Source: Candidatus Woesearchaeota archaeon
Lineage (GTDB): Archaea > Nanobdellota > Nanobdellia > SCGC-AAA011-G17 > JACPNG01
NCBI GenBank assembly: GCA_018303705.1
Contig: JAGVXQ010000051.1
Coordinates: 1 to 8,462 of the forward strand
DNA: 8,462 bases
Reading direction: 5' to 3'
The notes below the pieces were generated by a model. The model did not search any database, was not told the origin of the DNA, and saw only the letters and a list, made by a program, of their open reading frames with translations. Shown here piece after piece: positions 1 through 5,986 of the stretch (its first letter is position 1; each line of letters starts with the position of its first letter). Both the position numbers and the translations under genes were made by a program.

Positions 1-15
1 GCTTTTGAATTATCT

Positions 16-60
16 GATTTTTTGTGCAGAAATTAGAGTTTTTGTGCAAAGCCCAAATGC
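16..60 (+). promoter_or_regulatory. Duplicated T-run/GTGCA element upstream of promoter
   Basis: Two copies of a short element lie upstream of the first TATA box: GATTTTTTGTGCA at 16-28 and GTTTTTGTGCAAAGCCC at 38-54, continuing AAATGC to 60. The GTGCA cores are 20 bases apart. A third copy (GATTTTTTGTGCAACCCC) is at 8051-8068, and in both regions GTGCAA begins exactly 25 bases before the TATA-like box. It could be an activator site, a lineage-typical upstream promoter element, or the oligo-T terminator of a gene to the left fused to a promoter. The role is inferred only from repetition and position. Confidence 0.45.
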
Positions 61-68
61 TCAAAAAC

Positions 69-76
69 TTTATATA
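69..76 (+). promoter_or_regulatory. TATA box for the gene at 104
   Basis: TTTATATA preceded by an A-rich BRE-like stretch (CAAAAAC). The box centre is about 31 bases before the ATG at 104, so an archaeal start 24-27 bases downstream would leave a 5' leader of only a few bases. No Shine-Dalgarno sequence is visible before the ATG, which fits a near-leaderless transcript. Confidence 0.65.
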
Positions 77-103
77 CTGGAACATAATTAATAAAAAACA
101 AGA

Positions 104-574
104 ATGGCAAAAAGAGTGAGCAAGAAAGGCATGGAACTTAGCTTGAATACCATAATAATTGCTGTTATTGTGATAATAGTTCTTGTGTCTGTTGTTGCTT
201 TCTTTTTGTTTGGATTCAAGGGATTAAGCGACAGGGTAAAGATTGTGTTCTTTGGAGTAACTGCTGGAAGCAGCAAGCAGTTTGCGATGCAGCAGTGCCA
301 GAATTATTGCCAGCAGGCAGAGCTGATGCCAGAATCAGCAAGGAAGACTTCACCATACTGCAATTATGAATTGCTTGTTGATGACAACAATGATGGAGAA
401 GCTGATTTCACTGGCGAAGGCAATGCCAAGAAGTATGTGAAGTGGCATTGTTATTTCGGTAATGATAATGATAATGATAATGATAATGATAAATATCTGG
501 GTGTAGGCTGCACTGTGAAAGTAGGTGGTACAACAGAAACACCTAAGTATTTGGAAAATGGGTGTATTAAGTAG
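104..574 (+). CDS. Prepilin-like secreted protein with Asp/Asn repeat
   Basis: A 156-residue protein with an archaeal class III (type IV prepilin-like) N-terminus: basic stretch ending in Lys-Lys-Gly (residues 7-9), then MELSLN and a hydrophobic helix at about 16-37. A prepilin peptidase would be expected to cut after Gly9, leaving the helix as a membrane anchor or fibre core. The rest is extracytoplasmic, with six cysteines (65, 69, 86, 116, 136, 154), enough for three disulfides. Residues 93-101 fit the calcium-loop pattern DxNxDGxxD, and residues 120-129 are five Asn-Asp pairs encoded by a hexanucleotide repeat. The start is set by the TATA box at 69-76. I do not recognise a named family. 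It is probably a minor pilin-like or surface subunit working with the downstream cluster, but it is transcribed separately. Confidence 0.85.
   Translation: MAKRVSKKGMELSLNTIIIAVIVIIVLVSVVAFFLFGFKGLSDRVKIVFFGVTAGSSKQFAMQQCQNYCQQAELMPESARKTSPYCNYELLVDDNNDGEADFTGEGNAKKYVKWHCYFGNDNDNDNDNDKYLGVGCTVKVGGTTETPKYLENGCIK
461..490 (+). repeat. AATGAT hexanucleotide tandem repeat, 5 copies
   Basis: Five perfect AATGAT units inside the first gene encode (Asn-Asp)x5. Because the unit is six bases, copy-number change by slippage would lengthen or shorten the acidic tract without breaking the frame. Confidence 0.95.
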
Positions 575-651
575 TTAGTCACAAAGTCAGCAGCAGTTTC
601 TGAAAAAGGAAAATAATTCTTTTGATATTGTTAAAGCTGGGATAATAAACT

Positions 652-659
652 TTTATAAA
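652..659 (+). promoter_or_regulatory. TATA box for the gene at 682
   Basis: TTTATAAA preceded by AAAC, centred about 26 bases upstream of the ATG at 682. This is the spacing expected for a fully leaderless archaeal transcript. The 107-base gap before the gene shows no strong oligo-T terminator and no other feature I can support. Confidence 0.65.
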
Positions 660-681
660 TAAGAGATTCTTTCAATAGATT

Positions 682-1242
682 ATGGGTGTGTTGAAAAAAA
701 GAGGGGAGTTTGGCGTTTTGGAGGTTCTTATTGGACTGCTGATAGGAGGCATAATAGTCGGCATAATAATTGTTGTAGGAAGCGACATAATAAAGCTAGT
801 TCCTGGAAGCAAGGAAAGCGACGATGCATATTTCAGGGACTTGATTGACTTCATTGATTTGAAAGACAAGGAAATACAGATGCAGTATTATGTTTCTGAT
901 GACCATTTCCTGGCAGGGTTTGGAATGAACGATGAAACGCTAAAGGCTTATTGGTTTTATAGCTATGAAATAAAGAGGCCTGTTGTGCAGTGCGGAAAGG
1001 TTGGAGAGGCGTCATGCATATGCAATTGCGAGCTTGACAAGGATGGAAACATAAACTCAAATGGGTGCTTGGATGCAAGATGCAAGAGGATAAATGAAGT
1101 AAGCGAGGTAAGAGGAATAACCTTGCTAGATGATGACATAGAAAATGCAAGGGAAGGCAGCCTGATAATAAAGGGAAGGAACAAGATTCTTTTGGACATA
1201 AAGAGAGAGGATTCCACAATAACATTTTCTATGCCGAGATAA
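682..1242 (+). CDS. Prepilin-like protein with clustered cysteines
   Basis: A 186-residue protein starting with a basic Lys-Lys-Arg-Gly (5-8) followed by EFGVLEVLIG and a hydrophobic helix to about residue 33, the layout of a class III signal that a prepilin peptidase would cut after Gly8. The extracytoplasmic part has six cysteines in one block: C104, then the close-set C112-x-C114-x-C116, then C129 and C134. The segment between C116 and C129 (LDKDGNINSNG) resembles a calcium-binding loop. The close-set cysteines suggest a disulfide knot or, less likely outside the cell, a metal site. The C-terminal third alternates charged and hydrophobic residues as in beta strands. No named family is recognised. 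The next gene starts 19 bases after the stop, so read-through into the operon is likely. Confidence 0.85.
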   Translation: MGVLKKRGEFGVLEVLIGLLIGGIIVGIIIVVGSDIIKLVPGSKESDDAYFRDLIDFIDLKDKEIQMQYYVSDDHFLAGFGMNDETLKAYWFYSYEIKRPVVQCGKVGEASCICNCELDKDGNINSNGCLDARCKRINEVSEVRGITLLDDDIENAREGSLIIKGRNKILLDIKREDSTITFSMPR

Positions 1243-1246
1243 AAAC

Positions 1247-1255
1247 TATTTTAAA
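1247..1255 (+). promoter_or_regulatory. Possible TATA box for the M23 operon
   Basis: TATTTTAAA lies between the stop of the previous gene and the M23 gene. It is too close (about 11 bases) to serve the ATG at 1262, but its centre is 26 bases before a second in-frame ATG at 1277, matching the leaderless spacing elsewhere in the window. It may be an additional operon promoter and argues for the later start. An AT-rich stretch could also match by chance. Confidence 0.35.
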
Positions 1256-1261
1256 CAGGTT

Positions 1262-2326
1262 ATGGCTATTAATTCCATGCAAAGAAGGGGTAGCTCTGAA
1301 ATAGTTGTGCTAAATGAATTGCTGGGCTTGATGCTTGTAGCTGTTGTAATGGCAGGATTGTTTGTTTTCGTAAGAAACAGCGCAGAAGGGATTAATTTCA
1401 ACAAGAATTTTCTTGCAAGAGATGGAGCAATACTGGTTAATACAATGTACTTAAGCCCTGGAAATGCGTATGTATATTACCCTATAAATGACATAATATA
1501 TTCCTTTGGAATAGGGAAGTTTGAAGAGGGATACAGGGTTAAAGTAAAGGCCAGAGGTGATGGGGCTTTAAATGAGTACAGGTATGCAGGGGATTCTTAT
1601 GGGAAAGAAATTAAGGTGAGCCTTGGTGAGAAATACAGCATAAATGGCCTGATGATGGTAAAAACAAATAGCGGGATTGCGATAAATGATGTGATTCCAA
1701 GCTCTGAGGAAGGCAGGCCAAAAGAAAGAAGCAAGATTGACAAGATTCTTGGAAGAAAGCCCATGTATGGAAATGAAGAGCTTGTAAATGATGCGAGAGA
1801 GAAAGCAATGGCTCTTGAGAAGACATGGCCTATCGAGACAAGGAATGGGAGAGACAATGTAGTAACTAGCTGCTATGGGTCAAGAAGCAGCATGAGCAAG
1901 GTTACTGAATGCAAGCAAGACCATTGCGGGATAGACATAAGAACAAAGGGTGATGAGAAAGTTGTTGATGTTGTTTCTGCGTTTGAAGGAAAAGTAACAA
2001 AAAGCAAGCATGATGACAGCATAGGATGGATGGTTTTTGTACAAAATGGCTTCGTTGAAGCAAGATATTTGCATTTGTCCAGTGTGAATGTTAAAGAAGG
2101 AGAGATTGCAAAGAAAGGGGAAAAAATTGGAAGCATAGACAATGAGGAAGGGAATTTAGAAACATCAAGCGACAGGGCAGCACACCTGCATTTTGCTGTC
2201 CTTGTTGACGGCGTCTATTTTGACCCAATTGAGATAGGGATATTTGATGCTAGTGTAATAGGGTTCAAGGAGGGAAGCAATTGCTTTTCAAGTGATTATG
2301 GGTATGAGAGGAAGAGGGTGAGCTGA
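1262..2326 (+). CDS. Membrane-anchored M23 metallopeptidase
   Basis: A 354-residue predicted zinc endopeptidase of the M23 (lysostaphin/LytM) family, whose characterised members cut peptide cross-links of bacterial peptidoglycan. Residues 6-10 (MQRRG) followed by SSEIVVLNEL and a hydrophobic helix to about 37 resemble a class III signal, so the enzyme would be held at the outer face like a pilin subunit. A 140-residue linker/domain of unknown type precedes the catalytic domain at about 195-325. All the key motifs are intact: H221-x3-D225 (HCGID), H271 in YLHLSS, and H308-x-H310 (HLH). The expected zinc ligands are H221, D225 and H310, with H271 and H308 catalytic. The start at 1262 gives the longest frame. 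ATG 1277 is an attractive alternative, 26 bases after TATTTTAAA. The stop overlaps the next start by one base (TGATG). Family call is firm; the substrate is inferred. Confidence 0.93.
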   Translation: MAINSMQRRGSSEIVVLNELLGLMLVAVVMAGLFVFVRNSAEGINFNKNFLARDGAILVNTMYLSPGNAYVYYPINDIIYSFGIGKFEEGYRVKVKARGDGALNEYRYAGDSYGKEIKVSLGEKYSINGLMMVKTNSGIAINDVIPSSEEGRPKERSKIDKILGRKPMYGNEELVNDAREKAMALEKTWPIETRNGRDNVVTSCYGSRSSMSKVTECKQDHCGIDIRTKGDEKVVDVVSAFEGKVTKSKHDDSIGWMVFVQNGFVEARYLHLSSVNVKEGEIAKKGEKIGSIDNEEGNLETSSDRAAHLHFAVLVDGVYFDPIEIGIFDASVIGFKEGSNCFSSDYGYERKRVS

Positions 2327-2799
2327 TGGGAGGGTATTCAATAGGCAAAAACATGATGCTTTGGCTTGTAAAAATAACCTTTATAGTTGTGCCTGTTGTT
2401 TTTCTTGTTGGTTATGCGGTAAACGAGCATGATAGAAGGGACATAAACATAAACAAGATAGAAGGCAAGATAATACTGAACAGGCTGTTCTATTCTGAGG
2501 ATTGCTTTGCATACAATGATGGTGTCAGGACTTATGTTGGAACAATAGACTTGAAGAAATTTAATGATGAAAGAATAGGAAAATGCCTTGACGGGGATTA
2601 TGACATAAAGGCAGAGCTAACTGATTTGGGAAAAGCAGCTTATAACAGGAAGGAGAATTATGAAAGGAATGTTGTCTTTTGCAAGTTTGAAAACAAGTTT
2701 TACTGCCATGAGGAAGAGGATTATGTCTTGGTGAATGATGATGGTGTCTTGAAGAATGACAAGCTAAGGACTAGCCTGGTGCTGCAGTTGAGCAAATAA
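2326..2799 (+). CDS. Small membrane-anchored extracytoplasmic protein
   Basis: A 157-residue protein with one N-terminal membrane helix (about 10-30) and a short outside domain. The domain carries cysteines 60, 87, 119 and 127 and the segment LFYSEDCFAYNDG (54-66), followed by TIDLKKFN and GKC. I have the impression that this Tyr-Ser-x-x-Cys-Phe-Ala-Tyr style of domain recurs in DPANN surface clusters, but I cannot verify that here. The start overlaps the M23 stop (TGATG) and is preceded by GGTGA at 2317-2321, complementary to the archaeal 16S rRNA 3' end at a short spacing, so translation is coupled. It lacks a Lys/Arg-Gly prepilin site. It probably forms part of the same surface assembly; no enzymatic motif is visible. 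Confidence 0.85.
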   Translation: MGGYSIGKNMMLWLVKITFIVVPVVFLVGYAVNEHDRRDININKIEGKIILNRLFYSEDCFAYNDGVRTYVGTIDLKKFNDERIGKCLDGDYDIKAELTDLGKAAYNRKENYERNVVFCKFENKFYCHEEEDYVLVNDDGVLKNDKLRTSLVLQLSK

Positions 2800-2800
2800 T

Positions 2801-3289
2801 ATGAGAGGAATAAGGAAGAGGGGTGATGCTGAAGGAGGGGTTATAATAGCAAGCATATTTTTGTTGGTTGTGATATTATTGTTTGTTGCAGTGTTCAAGG
2901 TGGCTGTAAAGCCTGGAAAAGAGATAATCGGTGCTGTTGAAAATAGCGACAAGACAATATTATTGATTAATGCGCTGAGGACAGATATAGAAGATGGAAA
3001 GGACATAGCAGATTTAATTGTTGACGGATATGAAAACAGGAATTTTGACAAGGCAAAGGAAGAATTAAGCAAGGTTTTAGACAAGGCTTATGAAGGCAGG
3101 GTTGTAAAGGGGTTTGTTGTTGTAAGATTAAAGTCAGATGACAAGGTTGTAGTATCTTCTGATTTCATGATTTCTGAAAAGTTCTTGGTTGGGAAGCCCA
3201 TAGAATCAGGGGAAAGAGTGCCTGTTGCCATTGCGAACATACCTGTTGATGGCGAGCATTACATGGAGGCAATGCTTTATGAGCTTTAA
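2801..3289 (+). CDS. Prepilin-like membrane protein
   Basis: A 162-residue protein whose N-terminus has the basic run Arg-Lys-Arg-Gly (5-8), then DAEGG and a hydrophobic helix at about 13-33, again like a class III signal. The outside domain (about 40-162) has no cysteines, unlike its neighbours. It contains a charged helical stretch (about 60-96) followed by predicted beta strands ending in a VAIANIPVDGEHYMEAM segment. It starts one base after the previous stop with no clear Shine-Dalgarno site, suggesting coupling, and its end overlaps the transglycosylase start by 11 bases. I do not recognise a named family. Its pairing with the preceding anchored protein and the two wall-lytic enzymes suggests a structural part of one complex. 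Confidence 0.84.
   Translation: MRGIRKRGDAEGGVIIASIFLLVVILLFVAVFKVAVKPGKEIIGAVENSDKTILLINALRTDIEDGKDIADLIVDGYENRNFDKAKEELSKVLDKAYEGRVVKGFVVVRLKSDDKVVVSSDFMISEKFLVGKPIESGERVPVAIANIPVDGEHYMEAMLYEL
3265..3269 (+). promoter_or_regulatory. Shine-Dalgarno site fixing the SLT gene start
   Basis: GGAGG ends nine bases before the ATG at 3279. It supports MSFNKKASLYF as the true N-terminus, since a membrane helix follows directly. A longer in-frame start at 3225 would add 18 residues that lie almost entirely within the previous gene in another frame. Confidence 0.65.
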
Positions 3290-4673
3290 CAAGAAGGCTT
3301 CCTTGTATTTTGCGCCAGGGGTAGTAATAATGGGCTTCGTGATATTGCTGTATGCTGCCGTGATGTTCCAGATGCAAAAGCCTGTTGTCAGGCAGGATGT
3401 TGGGGAGATAGCAGCAGGACTTCTCGGGAAATACAATGATGGGGAGAAATACTTGCTTTACCTTGAGAAGGCAGGGGAGTATGGTGCCTATGATAGTGTT
3501 TATGAAATGGGCTTTAATGCAGGCCTGAAAGATGATGGGAAATGCAGGAAATTAAATGGTTACTTGATATGGAGCAAGGAATGCAAGCCGAGCAAGGATA
3601 ACTTTGTGCATTACTTTGAAAACAACTTGAAAAAATATATTGGTTCTGCATATTCTTGGAATAATTTAGGTTATGAATATGATTTTGAAACAAGCAATGG
3701 AATTAATGTAGTGAAGGCATTGTCCTTGCAAACCTTTGATTTGAGTGTAATGAACAGGTTTGAGGAAGAAAAATTTGAGTCTCCTGCGAAGAAACCAGCC
3801 AGTTATGCAGGATTGAAGTCAGGGCCTTACAATGATCTGATAAGCAAGTATGCAGCGAAACATGATATTGACCTGGTGGTTTTTATGTGCATGGTGAAGC
3901 AAGAATCAAATTTCAATCCAATGGCTGTTTCTGATGCTGGTGCGGCCGGATTAGTACAACTGCTTCCAGGGGCTGCCAGGGACATGGGAATAAAGAAGCT
4001 GTTCAACAATGTAATCTGCGGTTCAAGAGCGATACCGAGATGCGACAAAAATTACGTTGAAATGCTGAAGCTGGCTGACAAGGAAGATGATGACAGGTTT
4101 GACCCTGAGAAGAACCTTGATGCAGGCGCAAAGTACTTCAGGCAGATGCTTAACCAGTTTGGAAACGTTAGAAATGCATTAGCTGCGTACAATGCAGGTC
4201 CAGGGAATTTTAAAAAATTTAATGTTTTTGCTGATTCCAGGTTTAGGGAAACTCAAATTTATGTCAATAATATACAAAGGTGCATAGAGCAAAACAATGG
4301 CATGAGCATAACAGGAAGGGCTGTTGAAAATACAGATAAAGAGGGCGAGAGTGAAATAACAGGGTATTATGAGATTAATGCATCGTTTTTGATAAGGTTT
4401 GAATATGACTTTTCTGATTATGAAATGGTTTATGATGCTGTGACTGAGAAGGTAAATTCTGGGTGCTTGCAAAGAGATGACTATAAGAAATGCCTCTTGA
4501 ATGAGTTGGGAATGGAATGGGACATAAAATCGAAGGAAAATGGAATAGTGACAGTGGAAGTTAAAACAAAACAAAAAATAGAAAGGTTTAATATCAAGGA
4601 TGATGACTTTGTTTTGATAAGGTTTGGAATTGACTTGAACAACTGGGAGAAGCCAAAAGAGGTTGTTTTTTGA
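3279..4673 (+). CDS. Membrane-anchored SLT lytic transglycosylase
   Basis: A 464-residue predicted peptidoglycan lytic transglycosylase of the Slt70/MltC-type lysozyme-like fold (SLT domain), which cleaves the glycan backbone of murein. One membrane helix (about 11-30) anchors it, with the rest outside. After a region of unknown type (31-180) comes the SLT domain at about 183-335. It shows the catalytic Glu209 in KQESNFNP, GAAGLVQLLP (221-230), DPEKNLDAGAKYF (275-287), AAYNAGPG (302-309) and ETQIYVNNI (324-332). An insert of about 30 residues with two cysteines (C247, C255) follows the GLVQLLP helix. A linker with ITGRA (344-348) and ITGYY (360-364) leads to an unrecognised C-terminal domain (about 367-460). 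Start chosen by GGAGG at 3265-3269. The family call is very firm; an archaeal substrate is unknown, so an external bacterial wall is inferred. Confidence 0.94.
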   Translation: MSFNKKASLYFAPGVVIMGFVILLYAAVMFQMQKPVVRQDVGEIAAGLLGKYNDGEKYLLYLEKAGEYGAYDSVYEMGFNAGLKDDGKCRKLNGYLIWSKECKPSKDNFVHYFENNLKKYIGSAYSWNNLGYEYDFETSNGINVVKALSLQTFDLSVMNRFEEEKFESPAKKPASYAGLKSGPYNDLISKYAAKHDIDLVVFMCMVKQESNFNPMAVSDAGAAGLVQLLPGAARDMGIKKLFNNVICGSRAIPRCDKNYVEMLKLADKEDDDRFDPEKNLDAGAKYFRQMLNQFGNVRNALAAYNAGPGNFKKFNVFADSRFRETQIYVNNIQRCIEQNNGMSITGRAVENTDKEGESEITGYYEINASFLIRFEYDFSDYEMVYDAVTEKVNSGCLQRDDYKKCLLNELGMEWDIKSKENGIVTVEVKTKQKIERFNIKDDDFVLIRFGIDLNNWEKPKEVVF

Positions 4674-5294
4674 ATGGTGAAAGGGAAGAGATTAAACAAA
4701 AGGGGTGAAGTTTTTTCTAGAGAAGATGAGGGCAATAACCCTAAAAATATAAATATAAAGTTGGAAGCGACGCTAAAGGAAAAGCAAAAAAAAGAGAGGG
4801 GGAGCAGCATATTATCAATAATTGTAGCAATTTTCTTGGTTCTTGGCATAGCATGGTTTTTTTTCTTCACTGATGCTGGCAATGTATGGTGGGGAAAGAT
4901 AACTGGCGTATTAGGGCCTGTTGGAAATGGAATAGGGGGATTTTTTGGGGAGCTAGCAAACATGATATTGAATCCAAGAGAGGCTTTTGGGACATGGAAG
5001 AACCCTAGCCCTGTTGACATAGGCGAGAAGGAAGATGAGGGGGTAAGAATAAGGAATGTTGAAACGACGAGAAGCAGCTATGTGATATTGCCTGTTAAAT
5101 CACAGTCTGATAATTACATAACTGCAATAGGTGAGGTTGATGTCAAAAATTTAAAGGAGAAAACAAGCGTTGTTTTTTCATGTTTCTTGGAGCTAGAGAT
5201 TTTAGATGGGAGCAAGAAGGCAATAGAAGGAGAAGTTGCTGTACCATCAAAGCAAAAGCAATTTACAGAATACCAAAGCAGGAGATTGACGTAG
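4674..5294 (+). CDS. Anchored surface protein, N-terminal part of frameshifted gene
   Basis: The ATG follows the transglycosylase stop directly and has GAGGTT at 4659-4664 as a ribosome site. The protein has a basic, charged N-terminus (1-43), a membrane helix at about 45-65 preceded by KKERG, and a Gly/Trp-rich segment with a possible second membrane-associated helix (70-100). Beta-rich sequence follows from about 125. The natural-looking sequence runs to PSKQK (191-195); the remaining 11 residues to the stop at 5292-5294 look like out-of-frame translation. The frame one base back continues smoothly from 5258 to 5917. Joining at residue 195 gives one 414-residue protein. I therefore read this as the N-terminal half of one gene with a one-base loss or assembly error near the A4 run at 5254-5257. 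No named family recognised. Confidence 0.7.
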   Translation: MVKGKRLNKRGEVFSREDEGNNPKNINIKLEATLKEKQKKERGSSILSIIVAIFLVLGIAWFFFFTDAGNVWWGKITGVLGPVGNGIGGFFGELANMILNPREAFGTWKNPSPVDIGEKEDEGVRIRNVETTRSSYVILPVKSQSDNYITAIGEVDVKNLKEKTSVVFSCFLELEILDGSKKAIEGEVAVPSKQKQFTEYQSRRLT

Positions 5295-5917
5295 AGGAAA
5301 TAGGAAAGGATGATTTTACTGGCATGATAGCCATTGAGGCAGAATATGGGGCAAAGACAAGGGCAACGCTTAGAGTTTATACAATTGACAGAGAGATGTC
5401 AAATGATGAGATGAGAAGGTTCAAATCATCTTTAAGCAGCGAGAATATTCTTGAGGGCAAAAGGCTAAGGGCACAGACAAGAGGAGGGGCAATGGATGGT
5501 TTCATAGACATAAAGGCAGACCAGCCGATAAGAGAAATAGGGGGATATTTCATTAGCATAGGATTGAAAGACACAAAGTGGGAGAAAGGAAAGATAAGAA
5601 GCCTTGATGGAATAAATCTTGTTGATGCTGATGGGAGGATAAGCATAGATGATGAATCCTGCAGTGATTTTGAGAAAGGTTTGATAAAAAAGGAGATAAA
5701 AGATGATGTGAACAAGTGCCTTGAAGAAGAGAAAACATTTGAAACAAAGGAAATGTGCGAGGCTTTTGATGCAGACAACATTGAGTTTAGCTGCTTGGTG
5801 AACATAAACGAGCTTTACAATAAAAATTACAATTATGACCTTATAAAGGCTGATTTTTCATATGTATACATGGTGGTGGGAAGCACAAGGGCAGACTTCA
5901 AGGTGCTTAAGAAATGA
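5180..5917 (+). CDS. C-terminal part of the same frameshifted surface protein
   Basis: The open frame can be read from an ATG at 5180, but its first 26 codons or so overlap the preceding gene and translate to an unnatural Arg/Cys-rich string. Plausible protein starts near 5258 (AIYRIPKQEIDVEEIG) and runs 219 residues to the stop. The sequence is beta-rich (TGMIAIEAEYGAKTRATLRV), as in Ig-like extracellular domains. It then has a helical, charged section with cysteines in the last third (DESCSD, NKCLEE, KEMCEA, FSCLVN), probably disulfide-linked. There is no signal peptide or ribosome site of its own, so it should depend on the upstream half for export. It is either the tail of a gene with a sequencing or assembly indel, or the dead end of a real frameshift mutation. 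Confidence 0.6.
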   Translation: MFLGARDFRWEQEGNRRRSCCTIKAKAIYRIPKQEIDVEEIGKDDFTGMIAIEAEYGAKTRATLRVYTIDREMSNDEMRRFKSSLSSENILEGKRLRAQTRGGAMDGFIDIKADQPIREIGGYFISIGLKDTKWEKGKIRSLDGINLVDADGRISIDDESCSDFEKGLIKKEIKDDVNKCLEEEKTFETKEMCEAFDADNIEFSCLVNINELYNKNYNYDLIKADFSYVYMVVGSTRADFKVLKK

Positions 5918-5959
5918 CTGTATTGGTTGCAATTGGTTGAGTAGCCTGAAAAACAGAAA

Positions 5960-5969
5960 TATATTTAAA
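5960..5969 (+). promoter_or_regulatory. TATA box for the lipoprotein-RPA pair
   Basis: TATATTTAAA in the 69-base gap after the operon, centred about 23 bases before the ATG at 5987 and 32 before a second in-frame ATG at 5996. Either start would be leaderless or nearly so. It gives the lipoprotein and probably the RPA gene a transcript separate from the operon. Confidence 0.65.
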
Positions 5970-5986
5970 GTCGGCGATAAAAATCA

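Noticed and set aside
461..490. CRISPR or phase-variation repeat
   Set aside because: Units are contiguous hexamers without spacers, and a six-base unit cannot switch the frame.
3225..3278. Upstream start for the SLT enzyme adding 18 residues
   Set aside because: The extension lies inside the previous gene in another frame, reads unnaturally, and GGAGG at 3265-3269 points to ATG 3279.
4481..5020. 179-codon frame on the - strand
   Set aside because: It is the antisense of the SLT gene end and the anchored protein start, with Pro/Ser/Phe-rich translation typical of antisense frames in AT-rich, purine-strand-biased genes. No promoter or ribosome site.
5250..5294. Programmed -1 ribosomal frameshift
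   Set aside because: No X-XXY-YYZ heptamer in the right frame and no obvious downstream hairpin. An indel or sequencing error near the A4 run is simpler.
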